Shown here: one piece after another, positions 8,250 to 16,558 of the stretch
Position numbering within the stretch: position 1 is the first letter of the stretch
How the letters are laid out: each line of letters starts with the position of its first letter
NCBI RefSeq assembly: GCF_000383575.1
Contig: NZ_KB911579.1
Span: forward strand, 623,707 to 687,706
Direction of reading: 5' to 3'
Length of the DNA stretch: 64,000 nt
Source: Salinispora oceanensis
GTDB taxonomy: Bacteria > Actinomycetota > Actinomycetes > Mycobacteriales > Micromonosporaceae
Notes under the pieces: generated by a model
Told to the model about the DNA's origin: nothing
Seen by the model: the letters and a program-made list of their open reading frames with translations, nothing else
Database searches by the model: none
Position numbers and translations under genes: made by a program

Positions 8250-9418
8250 GGGCGCTGTGCTGGACGGGCGCAGACCAGGTCGCGGTCCGGCAGGTGCCGG
8301 ACCCGGAACTGCGTAACGGCCACGACGCGATCGTGCGAGTACGCCTGAGCGCCACCTGCGGCGGGGACCTGCCCCTCCTGGCCGGTCGAACACCGTACCG
8401 GGCCGACGGGGATGTGCTCGGGCACGAGTTCCTGGGCGAGGTCGTCGCGGTGGGGCCGCAGGTACACCGGCACCGGGTCGGCGACCGGGTGGTGGTCAGC
8501 TCCACCGTGGCCTGCGGCTCCTGCTGGCAGTGCCGCTCCGGCGCACCGTGGTGCTGCGACAACGGAAACCCGGCACCGGAGGCGAGCGAGCTGGCGTACG
8601 GGCAAGCCGTGCCCGGCGCCTTCGGGCGACCCACCGCTGCGGGCGGGTTCGCCGGTGGTCATGCCGAGTACGTCCGCGTCCCGTACGCCGATGTCGGCGC
8701 GTACGCGATCCCCGACGCGGTCAGCGATGAACGGGCGCTCTTCGCCGCGGACGCCGCCCCCGCCGGTTGGCTCGCCGCCGAGTTGGGTGGGGTCCGCCCT
8801 GGAGCGGTGGTGGCGGTCTGGGGTGCTGGGGCGGTTGGTCAACTCACCGCCCGCGCGGCCATCCTGCTCGGCGCCGACCGGGTGCTAATCATGGATCCGC
8901 AAGCGGACCGGTTGCGGATGGCACGGCGGTACACGGACGCGGAGACGGTCGACCCAAGGCACACGAACATCCCCGCTGAGCTGCGCGAACGAACCGGCGG
9001 GCGGGGGCCGGACGTCTGCGTGGAGGCGGTCGGACCGGCCTGGAACGGACGGCCGCGCTCCCTGGCCGAGCGGTTCACCGGCGCGGCGGAGCGCCCCCCG
9101 GCGGTCCGCGAAGCGGTGTACGCCTGCCGCAAGGGCGGCACCGTGGTCGTGCTCGGCGAGTTCACCGGGCACGTGGACGCCTTCCCGCTGGAAGCGGTCG
9201 GGGCCAAGGGGTTGCGGGTGCGGGGTGTGCGACAGCACGGGGCCGGGCAGGTACCGACGCTGCTGGAGCGGATGGCGCGCGACGAGTTGCGGACCGAGCA
9301 CCTGGCCACCCACCGACTGCCGCTGGAGGAGGGGGCACGCGGGTACACGCTGTTCCGGGACCGACGGGACGACTGCGTCCGGGCCGTCTTCAGTCCGGAT
9401 TTTCCCCCTGCCGGATGA
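8246..9418 (+). CDS. Zinc-dependent alcohol dehydrogenase (medium-chain family)
   Basis: This 390-residue medium-chain dehydrogenase keeps the catalytic zinc ligands C38 and H60-E61 (LGHEFLGEV) and a full set of structural-zinc cysteines C90, C93, C96 and C104. A Rossmann motif VWGAGAVGQL follows near residue 193, with an acidic end to the next strand (LIMDPQ) that favours NAD over NADP. The extra insertion RSLAERFTGAAERPPAVREA is typical of the formaldehyde/threonine-dehydrogenase-like subgroup. The substrate cannot be named. The ATG overlaps the upstream gene's stop, so the pair likely forms an operon. Confidence 0.9.
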   Translation: MRALCWTGADQVAVRQVPDPELRNGHDAIVRVRLSATCGGDLPLLAGRTPYRADGDVLGHEFLGEVVAVGPQVHRHRVGDRVVVSSTVACGSCWQCRSGAPWCCDNGNPAPEASELAYGQAVPGAFGRPTAAGGFAGGHAEYVRVPYADVGAYAIPDAVSDERALFAADAAPAGWLAAELGGVRPGAVVAVWGAGAVGQLTARAAILLGADRVLIMDPQADRLRMARRYTDAETVDPRHTNIPAELRERTGGRGPDVCVEAVGPAWNGRPRSLAERFTGAAERPPAVREAVYACRKGGTVVVLGEFTGHVDAFPLEAVGAKGLRVRGVRQHGAGQVPTLLERMARDELRTEHLATHRLPLEEGARGYTLFRDRRDDCVRAVFSPDFPPAG

Positions 9419-9443
9419 GCATGTCAGGTGGCAGACTCAGCAG

Positions 9444-10613
9444 ATGCCTCCGGAGCGGACGTACGACCTCGTCCTGTTCGGCGCCACCGGCTTCACCGGG
9501 CGCCTGACCGCCGAATACCTGGCCCAACACGCGCCGCCCGGGCTGCGCTGGGCGCTGGCCGGGCGGAACCCGGACAAGCTCGCCGCCGTCCGGAGTCGAC
9601 TCGCCGCTATCGATTCAACGCTGACCGAGCTGCCCTTGCTCACCGCCGATGTCACGGACCCCGCGTCGCTGCGGACGGTAGCCGAGTGCGCCCGGGTGGT
9701 CGCCTCCACCGTGGGCCCGTACATCCACCACGGCGAGCCGCTGGTGGCCGCCTGCGCCGCGGCCGGCACCGACTATCTGGACATCACCGGCGAACCGGAG
9801 TTCGTCGACCTGATGTACGTACGACACCACGAGACGGCGCAACGCACCGGCGCCCGCCTGGTGCACACCTGCGGTTTTGACTCGATCCCGTACGACCTGG
9901 GTGTGTGGTTCACGCTCAAGCAGCTCCCGACGGGGGCGCCGATCAGCGTTGACGGCCTCGTCCGGGCTGGAGGGCGCTTCTCCGGCGGCACCTACCACTC
10001 GGCCCTGACCGCGTTCTCGCGGACCGGCGAGACCAGCCGGGCCGCCGCGGCCCGGCGGGCGGTCGAGCCGCGGCCGGAGGGCCGGCGGGTCCGGGCGGTG
10101 TCCGGCCGGATCGCCCGCTCCCCCGAACTCGGCATGTGGATGGTGCCGCTGCCGACGATCGACCCCCAGGTGGTCCGCCGCTCGGCAGCCGCCCGCCCGG
10201 AGTACGGGCCGGATTTCCGCTACCGGCACTTCGCGGCGGTCCGGCGGCTCCCCACCCTGCTCGCCGGGGCCGCCGGGATCGCCGCCGTGACGGTGCTGGT
10301 GAAGCTGCCGCCGACCCGGCGCTGGCTGTTCGGTCGGCTCAGCCCCGGGCAGGGCCCGAGCCCCGAACGACGGGCCCGGTCCTGGTTCCAGCTGCAGTTC
10401 CTGGCCGAGAGCGGTGGGCAACAGGTGCGCACCGAGGTGGCGGGCGGTGACCCCGGCTACGACGAGACGGCGAAGATGCTCGCCGAGTCGGCGCTCTGCC
10501 TCGCCCTGGACGACCTACCAGCGACCACCGGCCAGGTCACCCCGGTCACCGCGATGGGCGATGCCCTGCTCGACCGGCTCCAGCGCGCCGGCATCACCTT
10601 CCGCGTGCGGTAG
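9444..10613 (+). CDS. Saccharopine dehydrogenase-like / trans-acting enoyl reductase family protein
   Basis: The 389-residue product begins with a Rossmann signature LVLFGATGFTGRL and the sequence LAGRNPDKL. The Y-L-D-I-T-G-E and HTCGFDSIPYDLG motifs are those of the actinobacterial saccharopine-dehydrogenase-like family that includes Mycobacterium trans-acting enoyl reductases such as Rv2953. A hydrophobic stretch near residue 275 (LLAGAAGIAAVTVLV) could contact membrane. ATG 9444 was chosen because the homologous N-terminus starts there. The physiological substrate is unknown, possibly a lipid. It lies 25 bp after the dehydrogenase and may be cotranscribed. Confidence 0.85.
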   Translation: MPPERTYDLVLFGATGFTGRLTAEYLAQHAPPGLRWALAGRNPDKLAAVRSRLAAIDSTLTELPLLTADVTDPASLRTVAECARVVASTVGPYIHHGEPLVAACAAAGTDYLDITGEPEFVDLMYVRHHETAQRTGARLVHTCGFDSIPYDLGVWFTLKQLPTGAPISVDGLVRAGGRFSGGTYHSALTAFSRTGETSRAAAARRAVEPRPEGRRVRAVSGRIARSPELGMWMVPLPTIDPQVVRRSAAARPEYGPDFRYRHFAAVRRLPTLLAGAAGIAAVTVLVKLPPTRRWLFGRLSPGQGPSPERRARSWFQLQFLAESGGQQVRTEVAGGDPGYDETAKMLAESALCLALDDLPATTGQVTPVTAMGDALLDRLQRAGITFRVR

Positions 10614-10709
10614 CCGGAGCCGACGCTGAGGGCAGGCCGGGGGCGGTGGGCCCGCGACGGTAGCATCTGGTGGTCCACCTGATATCCGGACGGAGGCGTA
10701 CGGAGCAGC

Positions 10710-11993
10710 ATGCTCGACATGGAGTTGATCCGGAAAGATCGCGACGCGGTGGCGTCCGCGCTGGCCAAGCGACTGGACCCGGCGGAGGTGAGCCAGGCGC
10801 TGGACGAGCTGTCGCAGCTTGACCAGCAGCGGCGCAGTCTGATCTCCGAGATCGACGGCGAGCGGCAGCGCCGCAAGGCGGAAGCCCGGGCGTACGCGGA
10901 GGCCAAGCGGGCCGGCCGCGAGCCGGAGCCGACGGTGGCCGAGGCCGGTCGTCGGCAACTCGCCGAGTTGGAGACCGAGCTGGGCGAGGTGCAGGAGCAG
11001 CTCCGGGCGCGGATGAGCGAGCTGCCGAACCTGCCCGCCGCGGACGTGGTGCCCGGCGGCAAGGAGGCCAACCGGGTGGTGAAGACCTTCGGCGAGCCAC
11101 CGGCGATCGAGAAGGTGCGCGACCACGTCGAGCTGAGCCGGCTGTTGGGCCTGGTTGACCACGAGCGGGGCGTGAAGCTCGGCGGCTCCGGCTTCTGGAT
11201 GTACACCGGCCTGGGCGCCCGCCTGGAGTGGGCGCTGGTCAACTGGCTGATCGACCAGAACATCGCGGCCGGCTACGAGTTCCTACTCCCACCGCACCTG
11301 CTGCTGGAGACCGCCGGCTTCGCCGCCGGGCAGTTCCCCAAGTTCTACGACGACGTCTACCACCTGGGCCGGCAGTCCGCCCCCCGCGGTCAGTTCCTGC
11401 TGCCGACCGCCGAGACGGCGATCCTCGGGGCGTACCAGAACGAGATCCTGGACGCCACGAAGCTGCCGCTGAAGGTGTTCGCGTACACCCCGTGCTACCG
11501 CCGGGAGGCGGCCGGGTCGCACTCGGACGAGCGCGGCACCGTGCGCGGTCACCAGTTCAACAAGGTGGAGATCTTCCAATTCGTCCTGCCGGAGCAGGCC
11601 GACGCGGCGCTGGAGGCGATGGTCACCCACGCCGAGGGCCTGGTGGAGCGGTTGGGCCTGCACTACCAGCGCAGCCTGCTCGCGGCCGGCGACTCGAGCG
11701 CCGCGATGCGCAAGACCCTCGACATCGAGGTCTGGATGCCGAGCACCGGAAAATACAAGGAGGTCTCGTCGGTCTCCTGGGGCGGTGACTACCAGGCCCT
11801 GCGGGCGGCGATCCGCTACCGCGAGCCGGGCGGCAAGCAGACCCGCTTCGTGCACACGCTGAACGGCTCGGCGCTGGCCACCAGCCGCCTCTTCCCGGCG
11901 ATCCTGGAGCAGTTCCAGCAGCCGGACGGGAGCGTCCTGGTGCCGGAGGTGCTGCGGGACCGCCTCGGCACCGACCGGCTCACCCCGCGCTGA
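10710..11993 (+). CDS. serS: Serine-tRNA ligase
   Basis: This 427-residue class II synthetase charges tRNA-Ser with serine. The N-terminal tRNA-binding coiled coil (about residues 30-100) is followed by the catalytic domain with motif 2 in TPCYRREAAGSHSDERGT, the KVEIFQF strand, and motif 3 in GSALATSRLFPAILE near the C-terminus. Length is normal. ATG 10710 follows a GGAG sequence about 8 bases upstream. A 12-bp hairpin lies right after the stop. No T-box leader was recognised in the 96-base upstream gap. Confidence 0.97.
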   Translation: MLDMELIRKDRDAVASALAKRLDPAEVSQALDELSQLDQQRRSLISEIDGERQRRKAEARAYAEAKRAGREPEPTVAEAGRRQLAELETELGEVQEQLRARMSELPNLPAADVVPGGKEANRVVKTFGEPPAIEKVRDHVELSRLLGLVDHERGVKLGGSGFWMYTGLGARLEWALVNWLIDQNIAAGYEFLLPPHLLLETAGFAAGQFPKFYDDVYHLGRQSAPRGQFLLPTAETAILGAYQNEILDATKLPLKVFAYTPCYRREAAGSHSDERGTVRGHQFNKVEIFQFVLPEQADAALEAMVTHAEGLVERLGLHYQRSLLAAGDSSAAMRKTLDIEVWMPSTGKYKEVSSVSWGGDYQALRAAIRYREPGGKQTRFVHTLNGSALATSRLFPAILEQFQQPDGSVLVPEVLRDRLGTDRLTPR

Positions 11994-12015
11994 GGCCGCC
12001 GGGATCACCGCCGCC

Positions 12016-12046
12016 GACCACGCCGGGCAGAGGCCCCGGCGTGGTC
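12016..12046 (+). terminator. serS terminator hairpin
   Basis: Perfect 12-bp arms at 12016-12027 and 12035-12046 with a 7-base loop, 20 bases after the serS stop codon. Confidence 0.75.
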
Positions 12047-12070
12047 GGGCCAGAGCCGGCAGCGGCGGGC

Positions 12071-12096
12071 TTGACCTCAACCGAGATTTAGGTTGA
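12071..12096 (+). promoter_or_regulatory. Possible MerR-family operator of the quinone oxidoreductase gene
   Basis: A TTGACC hexamer at 12071-12076 is followed at once by the inverted repeat TCAACC (12077-12082) / GGTTGA (12091-12096) with an 8-base centre. CCTCAA-type dyads next to a TTGACC -35 are typical of SoxR and related MerR-family promoters that control NADPH-dependent oxidoreductases. No regulator gene is nearby; the call is inference. Confidence 0.45.
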
Positions 12097-12141
12097 ACCC
12101 TGGTCGGGATGCTGTCTGTCCCAAAGGGGTGCTACTTACAC

Positions 12142-13119
12142 ATGCGCGCAATCCAGGTAGCCGCATTCGGCGGTCCAGAGGTGCTGTCGCCTGCGGAACT
12201 GCCCGACCCGAAGCCCGGTCCCGGCCAGGTTGTCGTCGCCCTGGCCGCGGCGGATGTCATCTTCCTCGACACCCTGCTGCGCAGCGGCTGGGGACAGGAC
12301 TTCTTCCCCCGCACGTTGCCCTATGTGCCGGGTGGCGGCGGGGCAGGCGTAGTCGTGCAGACCGGCGACGGGGTGGACCCGGCATGGATTGGCCGGCGGG
12401 TGGTCGTACAGACCAGCACCGGCTACGCCGAACGAGTCGCCGCGCACGTCGAGGAGATCCTGCCAGTTCCCGACGGCCTGGCCATCGAGGCGGCCGCGGC
12501 GCTGGTGCACGACGGCGTGACCGCGCTCCGCCTGGACCAACTGGGCACACCGCGAAAGAGAGAGTGGGTACTGGTCTCCGCTGCCGCTGGTGGAGCCGGC
12601 TCACTGCTGGTGCAACTAGCCGTCCACGCCGGAGCGCGGGTGGTAGCCGCCGCTTCCACCGAGGCCAAGCTGGCGCTGGCCCGCCAACTGGGCGCGGAGA
12701 TCGCTGTCGACTACACCGGACCGGACTGGATCGATCGGGTGCGGGAAGCAACAGGCGGCGGTGTCGCGCTGGTTTACGACGGGGCTGGTGGCCCAACCGG
12801 CACGGCCACCCTGGATGCGGTCGCCGACGGCGGACGGCTCGTCACCTACGGCACCGCCGACGGCCTCGCGACCCCAGACCCCGAATTGGCCGCGGGCCGC
12901 GGCATTCGGATCTTCGCACCGTTGTTGGACGGCCCGCCGGGCCGGCAGACCGTACGCGAACTGTTGGGCCTGGCCTTGGAGTGGACCATGCGGGGACGCA
13001 TGCAGCCGGTGATCGGCGCCACCTACCCGCTGGAACAGGCCGCTGATGCTCACCGCGCACTGGCCATGCGTGCCACGGTCGGTAAGTCGCTGTTGCTGAT
13101 GCGATCGACCTCCCAGTAG
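12142..13119 (+). CDS. NADPH-quinone oxidoreductase-like (zinc-free medium-chain family)
   Basis: The 325-residue protein starts MRAIQVAAFGGPEVL, the classic beginning of quinone oxidoreductases (QOR family). The nucleotide-binding motif VSAAAGGAGSLLVQLA lies near residue 150, followed by AAASTEAKLALARQLGA and the DYT segment. It lacks the zinc-ligand cysteines of alcohol dehydrogenases. ATG 12142 is the family start; the frame extends upstream to 12109 without conserved sequence. The probable role is reduction of quinones or enones in stress protection. A dyad at the promoter suggests inducible control. Confidence 0.87.
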   Translation: MRAIQVAAFGGPEVLSPAELPDPKPGPGQVVVALAAADVIFLDTLLRSGWGQDFFPRTLPYVPGGGGAGVVVQTGDGVDPAWIGRRVVVQTSTGYAERVAAHVEEILPVPDGLAIEAAAALVHDGVTALRLDQLGTPRKREWVLVSAAAGGAGSLLVQLAVHAGARVVAAASTEAKLALARQLGAEIAVDYTGPDWIDRVREATGGGVALVYDGAGGPTGTATLDAVADGGRLVTYGTADGLATPDPELAAGRGIRIFAPLLDGPPGRQTVRELLGLALEWTMRGRMQPVIGATYPLEQAADAHRALAMRATVGKSLLLMRSTSQ

Positions 13120-13170
13120 CTGGCGGGACCACGGGTGTCGACCCGCTTCCCACGGGTGCCGCTGCCACGC

Positions 13171-13202
13171 CTGACGCCCCCGGCGACTGCCGGGGGCGTC
13201 AG
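13171..13202. terminator. Bidirectional terminator with 14-bp stem
   Basis: Perfect arms 13171-13184 and 13189-13202 with a 4-base loop sit between the convergent oxidoreductase and beta-helix genes, 15 bases from the latter's stop codon. Confidence 0.85.
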
Positions 13203-13216
13203 CTCTGGTGGATCGG

Positions 13217-14677
13217 TCAGCCGAAGCAGGTGGGTACGGGGTTGGGGCTGCCGACGCAGTTGGTGGGTCGGTTGTTGATGATGATGACCTTGCCGAAAAC
13301 GTTGATCACGCCGCCGTTGTAGACGCCGCCGGGTTCGTTCTGGGCGAGGTTGTCGGTGACGCGGACGTCGGTGAGGGTGAGGACGGTGGTCTCGTTGAAT
13401 GGGTTGAAGAAGATGCCACCGGCGGCTTCCCCGGCCTGGTTGCCGGAGACGGTGGTACGGCGCAGGGCCACCACGGGGTCGCCGTCTTCCACGCCGACGA
13501 TGGCGATGCCGCCGCCGTCGCCGCTGGTGGCGGTGTTGTAAACAATCTTACTGTCCTCAATGGTGGCGCCGATGTCCTCCACGAGGTAGAGCCCGCCGCC
13601 GGAGGTGGCGGTGTTGTCGGTGACCTTGACGTGCTGGAGCAGGAGGGATTCGTCGCCGTCGTCGTAGATGCCGCCGCCGAGGCCGCTGGCGGTGTTGCGG
13701 GTGATGGTGCTGTGGACGATCTCGGTGAGGTCGCCGTCGCCGTGCACGCCGCCGCCGTCGACCGCGGTGTTGTCGCTGATCACGACGTGGCTCACGGTCG
13801 CGTTTCCGTCGTCGTTGACCAAGCCGCCGCCTTCGTCACCAGCGGTGTTGTGGGTCACCTTCGATTTGCTGATCGAGACAGCAGCGTTGTCGTTGTAGAA
13901 GCCGCCGCCGTCGCCGCCGACGGTGTTGCGGGTGATGGTGCTCTTGGTGATCGTGACCTTGCTCCGGTCACTGTAGATTCCGCCACCTTCGCTGGCCTCA
14001 CCGGTGGCGATGTTGTCGCGGACGGTGACCCGTTCGAGGGTCAGTCGGGTGCCTTCGCCAGCCGTGATACCGCCGCCGTCGAGGTCCATAACCTGTCCGC
14101 CAGCGACGGTGAGGTCTTTGAGGGTGAGGTCGCCGCCGGTGACGACCTCGAAGATGCGGAAGTTGTCGGCGGCGGCGGCCCGGACGATGGTGGCGCCCTG
14201 GCCATAGATCGTGATGGGTTGGAAGACCTGGGGTAGCCCGTTGTCGTCCTGGTTGACGGTGAGGGTGTAGGTGCACTTCTCGGCCAGGCGGAGCGTGCCG
14301 CCGCCGGCCTGGTTCGCCGCGGTGATCGCGGCGATCAGCGCGTTGGGGTCGCAGGGCACCGGGGTGCCCTTGTCCTTCCCGTCACCGTGCGCATCCCGCT
14401 TCCAACCCGGGTTGCCGGCGGCGCTCTTGTCACCGCCCTGGTCACTGTTTGCGGAGCCGCTTCGGTGCTGCTCCGGGCCGCCCTTGCCGGGGGCGCTGCC
14501 GCCGTCGCTCCCGAGGAGCGCAGCCCGGGCGAACGCCCCTGGGGCCTGGGCGAGGCTCATGGATCCGGTGGCGGCCACGGTCGCGAAGCCAGCGAGAGTC
14601 GCCACCCCCAGCGTCGTCGCGGTCCGGGTGAGGCGCCGCCGACGGGGCCTTCCCGCTGGGCGTGCATGGTCCAGCAT
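13217..14677 (-). CDS. Secreted right-handed parallel beta-helix protein (paralog 1)
   Basis: A 486-residue exported protein. It has an arginine-rich N-region and hydrophobic signal (about residues 20-45), a low-complexity linker, then a conserved module (ALIAAITAANQAGGGTLRL, CTYTLT, GGDLTLKDLTVAGG) and roughly a dozen coils of the pattern T-I-x2-N-x-A-x3-GGGI, each about 20-25 residues. It ends in a short tail with two cysteines (NCV...TCFG). This is the fold of pectate-lyase-like and polymorphic beta-helix proteins, but no catalytic residues are evident. Start 14677 has GAAGGTAG upstream on the minus strand. It is one of three paralogs in the window and is divergent from the second. Function unknown; adhesion or glycan binding is possible. 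Confidence 0.85.
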   Translation of the reverse strand: MLDHARPAGRPRRRRLTRTATTLGVATLAGFATVAATGSMSLAQAPGAFARAALLGSDGGSAPGKGGPEQHRSGSANSDQGGDKSAAGNPGWKRDAHGDGKDKGTPVPCDPNALIAAITAANQAGGGTLRLAEKCTYTLTVNQDDNGLPQVFQPITIYGQGATIVRAAAADNFRIFEVVTGGDLTLKDLTVAGGQVMDLDGGGITAGEGTRLTLERVTVRDNIATGEASEGGGIYSDRSKVTITKSTITRNTVGGDGGGFYNDNAAVSISKSKVTHNTAGDEGGGLVNDDGNATVSHVVISDNTAVDGGGVHGDGDLTEIVHSTITRNTASGLGGGIYDDGDESLLLQHVKVTDNTATSGGGLYLVEDIGATIEDSKIVYNTATSGDGGGIAIVGVEDGDPVVALRRTTVSGNQAGEAAGGIFFNPFNETTVLTLTDVRVTDNLAQNEPGGVYNGGVINVFGKVIIINNRPTNCVGSPNPVPTCFG

Positions 14678-14730
14678 CGTGATCTACCTTCGTGTCGGTC
14701 GGTCCGCGCTCCTGGTGAAGCGGTAGGGCG

Positions 14731-14755
14731 GCCGTCCAGCCGCACAAACAGTTAA
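14731..14755 (-). promoter_or_regulatory. Shared leader element of beta-helix paralog 1
   Basis: On the minus strand this reads TTAACTGTTTGTGCGGCTGG and continues ACGGC. It resembles the plus-strand elements at 14919-14938 and 22337-22357, with a common core of GTGCGG followed by TGG. Alignment was by eye, and this is the most divergent of the three. Confidence 0.4.
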
Positions 14756-14918
14756 AGCTGACGAAACCGAATAATGAGGCCTTTTCACCGCAAAATTCCT
14801 CATATCGGTACAAGGGTCCCGTCGCGCCAACCCCGAGGCCGACCGTCTTCGAGTCGACGACCGATGTCCACTTTGAGTAAGTTTCGAGATTCATGTCTCT
14901 TTCTAGCGATCGTGCGGC

Positions 14919-14938
14919 TAACGTGCGGTGGCTGCCAC
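14919..14938 (+). promoter_or_regulatory. Shared leader element of beta-helix paralog 2
   Basis: TAACGTGCGGTGGCTGCCAC lies 73 bases before the start codon and matches the element ahead of paralog 3 (TACCGTGCGGGTGGCTGCTA...) at most positions. The two flanking upstream regions otherwise diverge, so the match suggests a retained control or 5' UTR element. Confidence 0.5.
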
Positions 14939-15011
14939 CAACACTTCGATCGCCGAGGAGGCCACCCGGTCCGTCGGCTCTCGTCGCTGACGGGAAGGAC
15001 ACGACACCGTG

Positions 15012-16418
15012 ATGCACCATCAGGACACCCACGAACTCGAAGCCGACCGCTGCAACAGGGACCGGCCAAGGTCACGGCGGCGCTGGTGGACGGCCGGGCT
15101 GGCCGGTGTGACCGGCCTCGCCCTCACCACCGTCGGCGTCGCCGCCCCAGCGGCCGACGCCGCCGTGCGTGCCCGGACCACTGCCGACGACCACAGCAAG
15201 CGCAGCAGCGGCAAGACTGATGCCCGGCACGACCACGGCAAGACCAACGACGGGCGCGACCGTGCCGACAAGGGCAAGCCCGGAGGCGGCACACCAGTCT
15301 CCTGCGACACGGATGCGCTGATTGCCGCGATCACCCTCGCCAATGCCCGCGGCGGCGCCGCCCTCGACCTCGCCAAGGACTGCACCTATCTCCTCACCGC
15401 CGACCTCGGCGGCGCCGGCCTGCCCGCAGTCACCACCCCCATCACCCTCAACGGCGGCAAACACACCACCATCGAACGCGCCGCCGCCGCCGACCCGTTC
15501 CGCATTCTGATCGTCGAGGCCGGCGGCGACCTCACCCTCAACCACGTCACCATCACCGGCGGCGAAACCGAAATGTTCGACGACGGTGGGGGGATCCTCG
15601 CCAACAGCGGCAGCACCCTCGCGATCAACCACAGCGTGATCAAAAAGAATATCGGCAACAACGGCGGCGGGGTGGCCAGCTTCGGCACGACCACCGTCAA
15701 GCACTCCACGGTTAGCGGGAACACTGCACGGGCCAGCGCCGGCGGCCTCCAGAATGTGGCGGGCCTGCTCACCATCGGCCACTCCACCATCACCGACAAC
15801 ACCGCCACCGGACTTGCGATCGGCGGGGGAGTCGGCAGCATCAATAATGCGACCACACGCATCAGTCACAGCAGTATCACCCACAACTATTCCGGACTAG
15901 CCGGCGGAGGAGTCGGCGACTTCGATGCCATCAGCATTGTTACCGACTCCACCATCAGCCACAACACCGCGGAGAACTCGGGGGGCGGCATCTTCGAGGA
16001 GGGGCAACTCACCCTGCGACGCGTCAAGCTCACGGACAACAACGCCCCCGGCGATGGCGCTGGCGGCCTCGAAATTCAGAACGTTCTCGGCGGGAGCGCC
16101 GCAACCATCGAGGACAGTGAAATCACCAACAACCGGGCGCCACGGGGCGGTGGAATTCGCAACCTCGCCGCACCAGTCGTGCTCCGAAACACCCGCATCG
16201 CCGGAAATCAGGCCGACACCGGCGGCGGCGTCTTCAACAACGACAACGCCATCCTCAGCCTCTTCGCCACCAAAATCGTCAAGAACACAGCCGTCACCGA
16301 CGGCGGGGGCATCCTCAACATTGCGGGCGGCACCGTGAATCTGAATACCGCCACCGGCACCGTTGTGGTCAAGAACCGGCCCAACAACTGCGTCAACGTC
16401 CCGGGCTGCTCGGGCTGA
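15012..16418 (+). CDS. Secreted right-handed parallel beta-helix protein (paralog 2)
   Basis: A 468-residue paralog of the divergent neighbour. It has a basic N-region, signal-like segment (WWTAGLAGVTGLALTTVGVAAPAADA), a charged linker of about 50 residues, the conserved module (PVSCDTDALIAAITLANARGG, CTYLLTADLGGAGLPAVTTP, GGDLTLNHVTITGG), then repeated N-T-A-x-GGG beta-helix coils, and the C-terminal tail NRPNNCVNVPGCSG. ATG 15012 was preferred over GTG 15009 because it aligns with paralog 3, whose spacing from GGAAGGAC is the same. A 15-bp terminator follows. It is closer to paralog 3 than to paralog 1. Confidence 0.87.
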   Translation: MHHQDTHELEADRCNRDRPRSRRRWWTAGLAGVTGLALTTVGVAAPAADAAVRARTTADDHSKRSSGKTDARHDHGKTNDGRDRADKGKPGGGTPVSCDTDALIAAITLANARGGAALDLAKDCTYLLTADLGGAGLPAVTTPITLNGGKHTTIERAAAADPFRILIVEAGGDLTLNHVTITGGETEMFDDGGGILANSGSTLAINHSVIKKNIGNNGGGVASFGTTTVKHSTVSGNTARASAGGLQNVAGLLTIGHSTITDNTATGLAIGGGVGSINNATTRISHSSITHNYSGLAGGGVGDFDAISIVTDSTISHNTAENSGGGIFEEGQLTLRRVKLTDNNAPGDGAGGLEIQNVLGGSAATIEDSEITNNRAPRGGGIRNLAAPVVLRNTRIAGNQADTGGGVFNNDNAILSLFATKIVKNTAVTDGGGILNIAGGTVNLNTATGTVVVKNRPNNCVNVPGCSG

Positions 16419-16442
16419 CCTCCCACCGGCCCGCGCCACCAG

Positions 16443-16482
16443 GGGTTTGGCCCCACCGCCTGTCGGGGGTGGGGCCAAACCC
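16443..16482 (+). terminator. Terminator of beta-helix paralog 2
   Basis: Perfect 15-bp arms at 16443-16457 and 16468-16482 with a 10-base loop, 25 bases after the stop codon. Confidence 0.85.
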
Positions 16483-16558
16483 TCCCCGTACGATCTCGCG
16501 ACGGCCAGTGGCCTTTCGCCGCTGGCATGGGGACAGGGTCCAGGGGTATGACCGGAAG

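Larger units (their letters stand above)
14678..15011. other. Divergent promoter region between two beta-helix paralogs
   Basis: This 334-base AT-richer gap separates paralogs 1 and 2. It contains two copies of the upstream element shared by all three paralogs, one on each strand (14731-14755 minus, 14919-14938 plus), and a ribosome site GGGAAGGA at 14992-14999. No gene is seen. Confidence 0.7.

Noticed and set aside
10614..10709. Possible T-box leader for serS
   Set aside because: The 96-base gap is too short and lacks the T-box sequence and specifier hairpin.
13208..14236. 342-residue open frame on the plus strand opposite beta-helix paralog 1
   Set aside because: It is the mirror of a repetitive GGG/Asp-rich coding sequence. 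It has no ribosome site, and the opposite strand has a signal peptide, conserved paralogs and a terminator.
13600..16300. Repetitive sequence resembling a CRISPR array or satellite
   Set aside because: The repeats are degenerate codons for Asn, Thr and Gly coils within one open frame. There are no fixed repeats with unique spacers.
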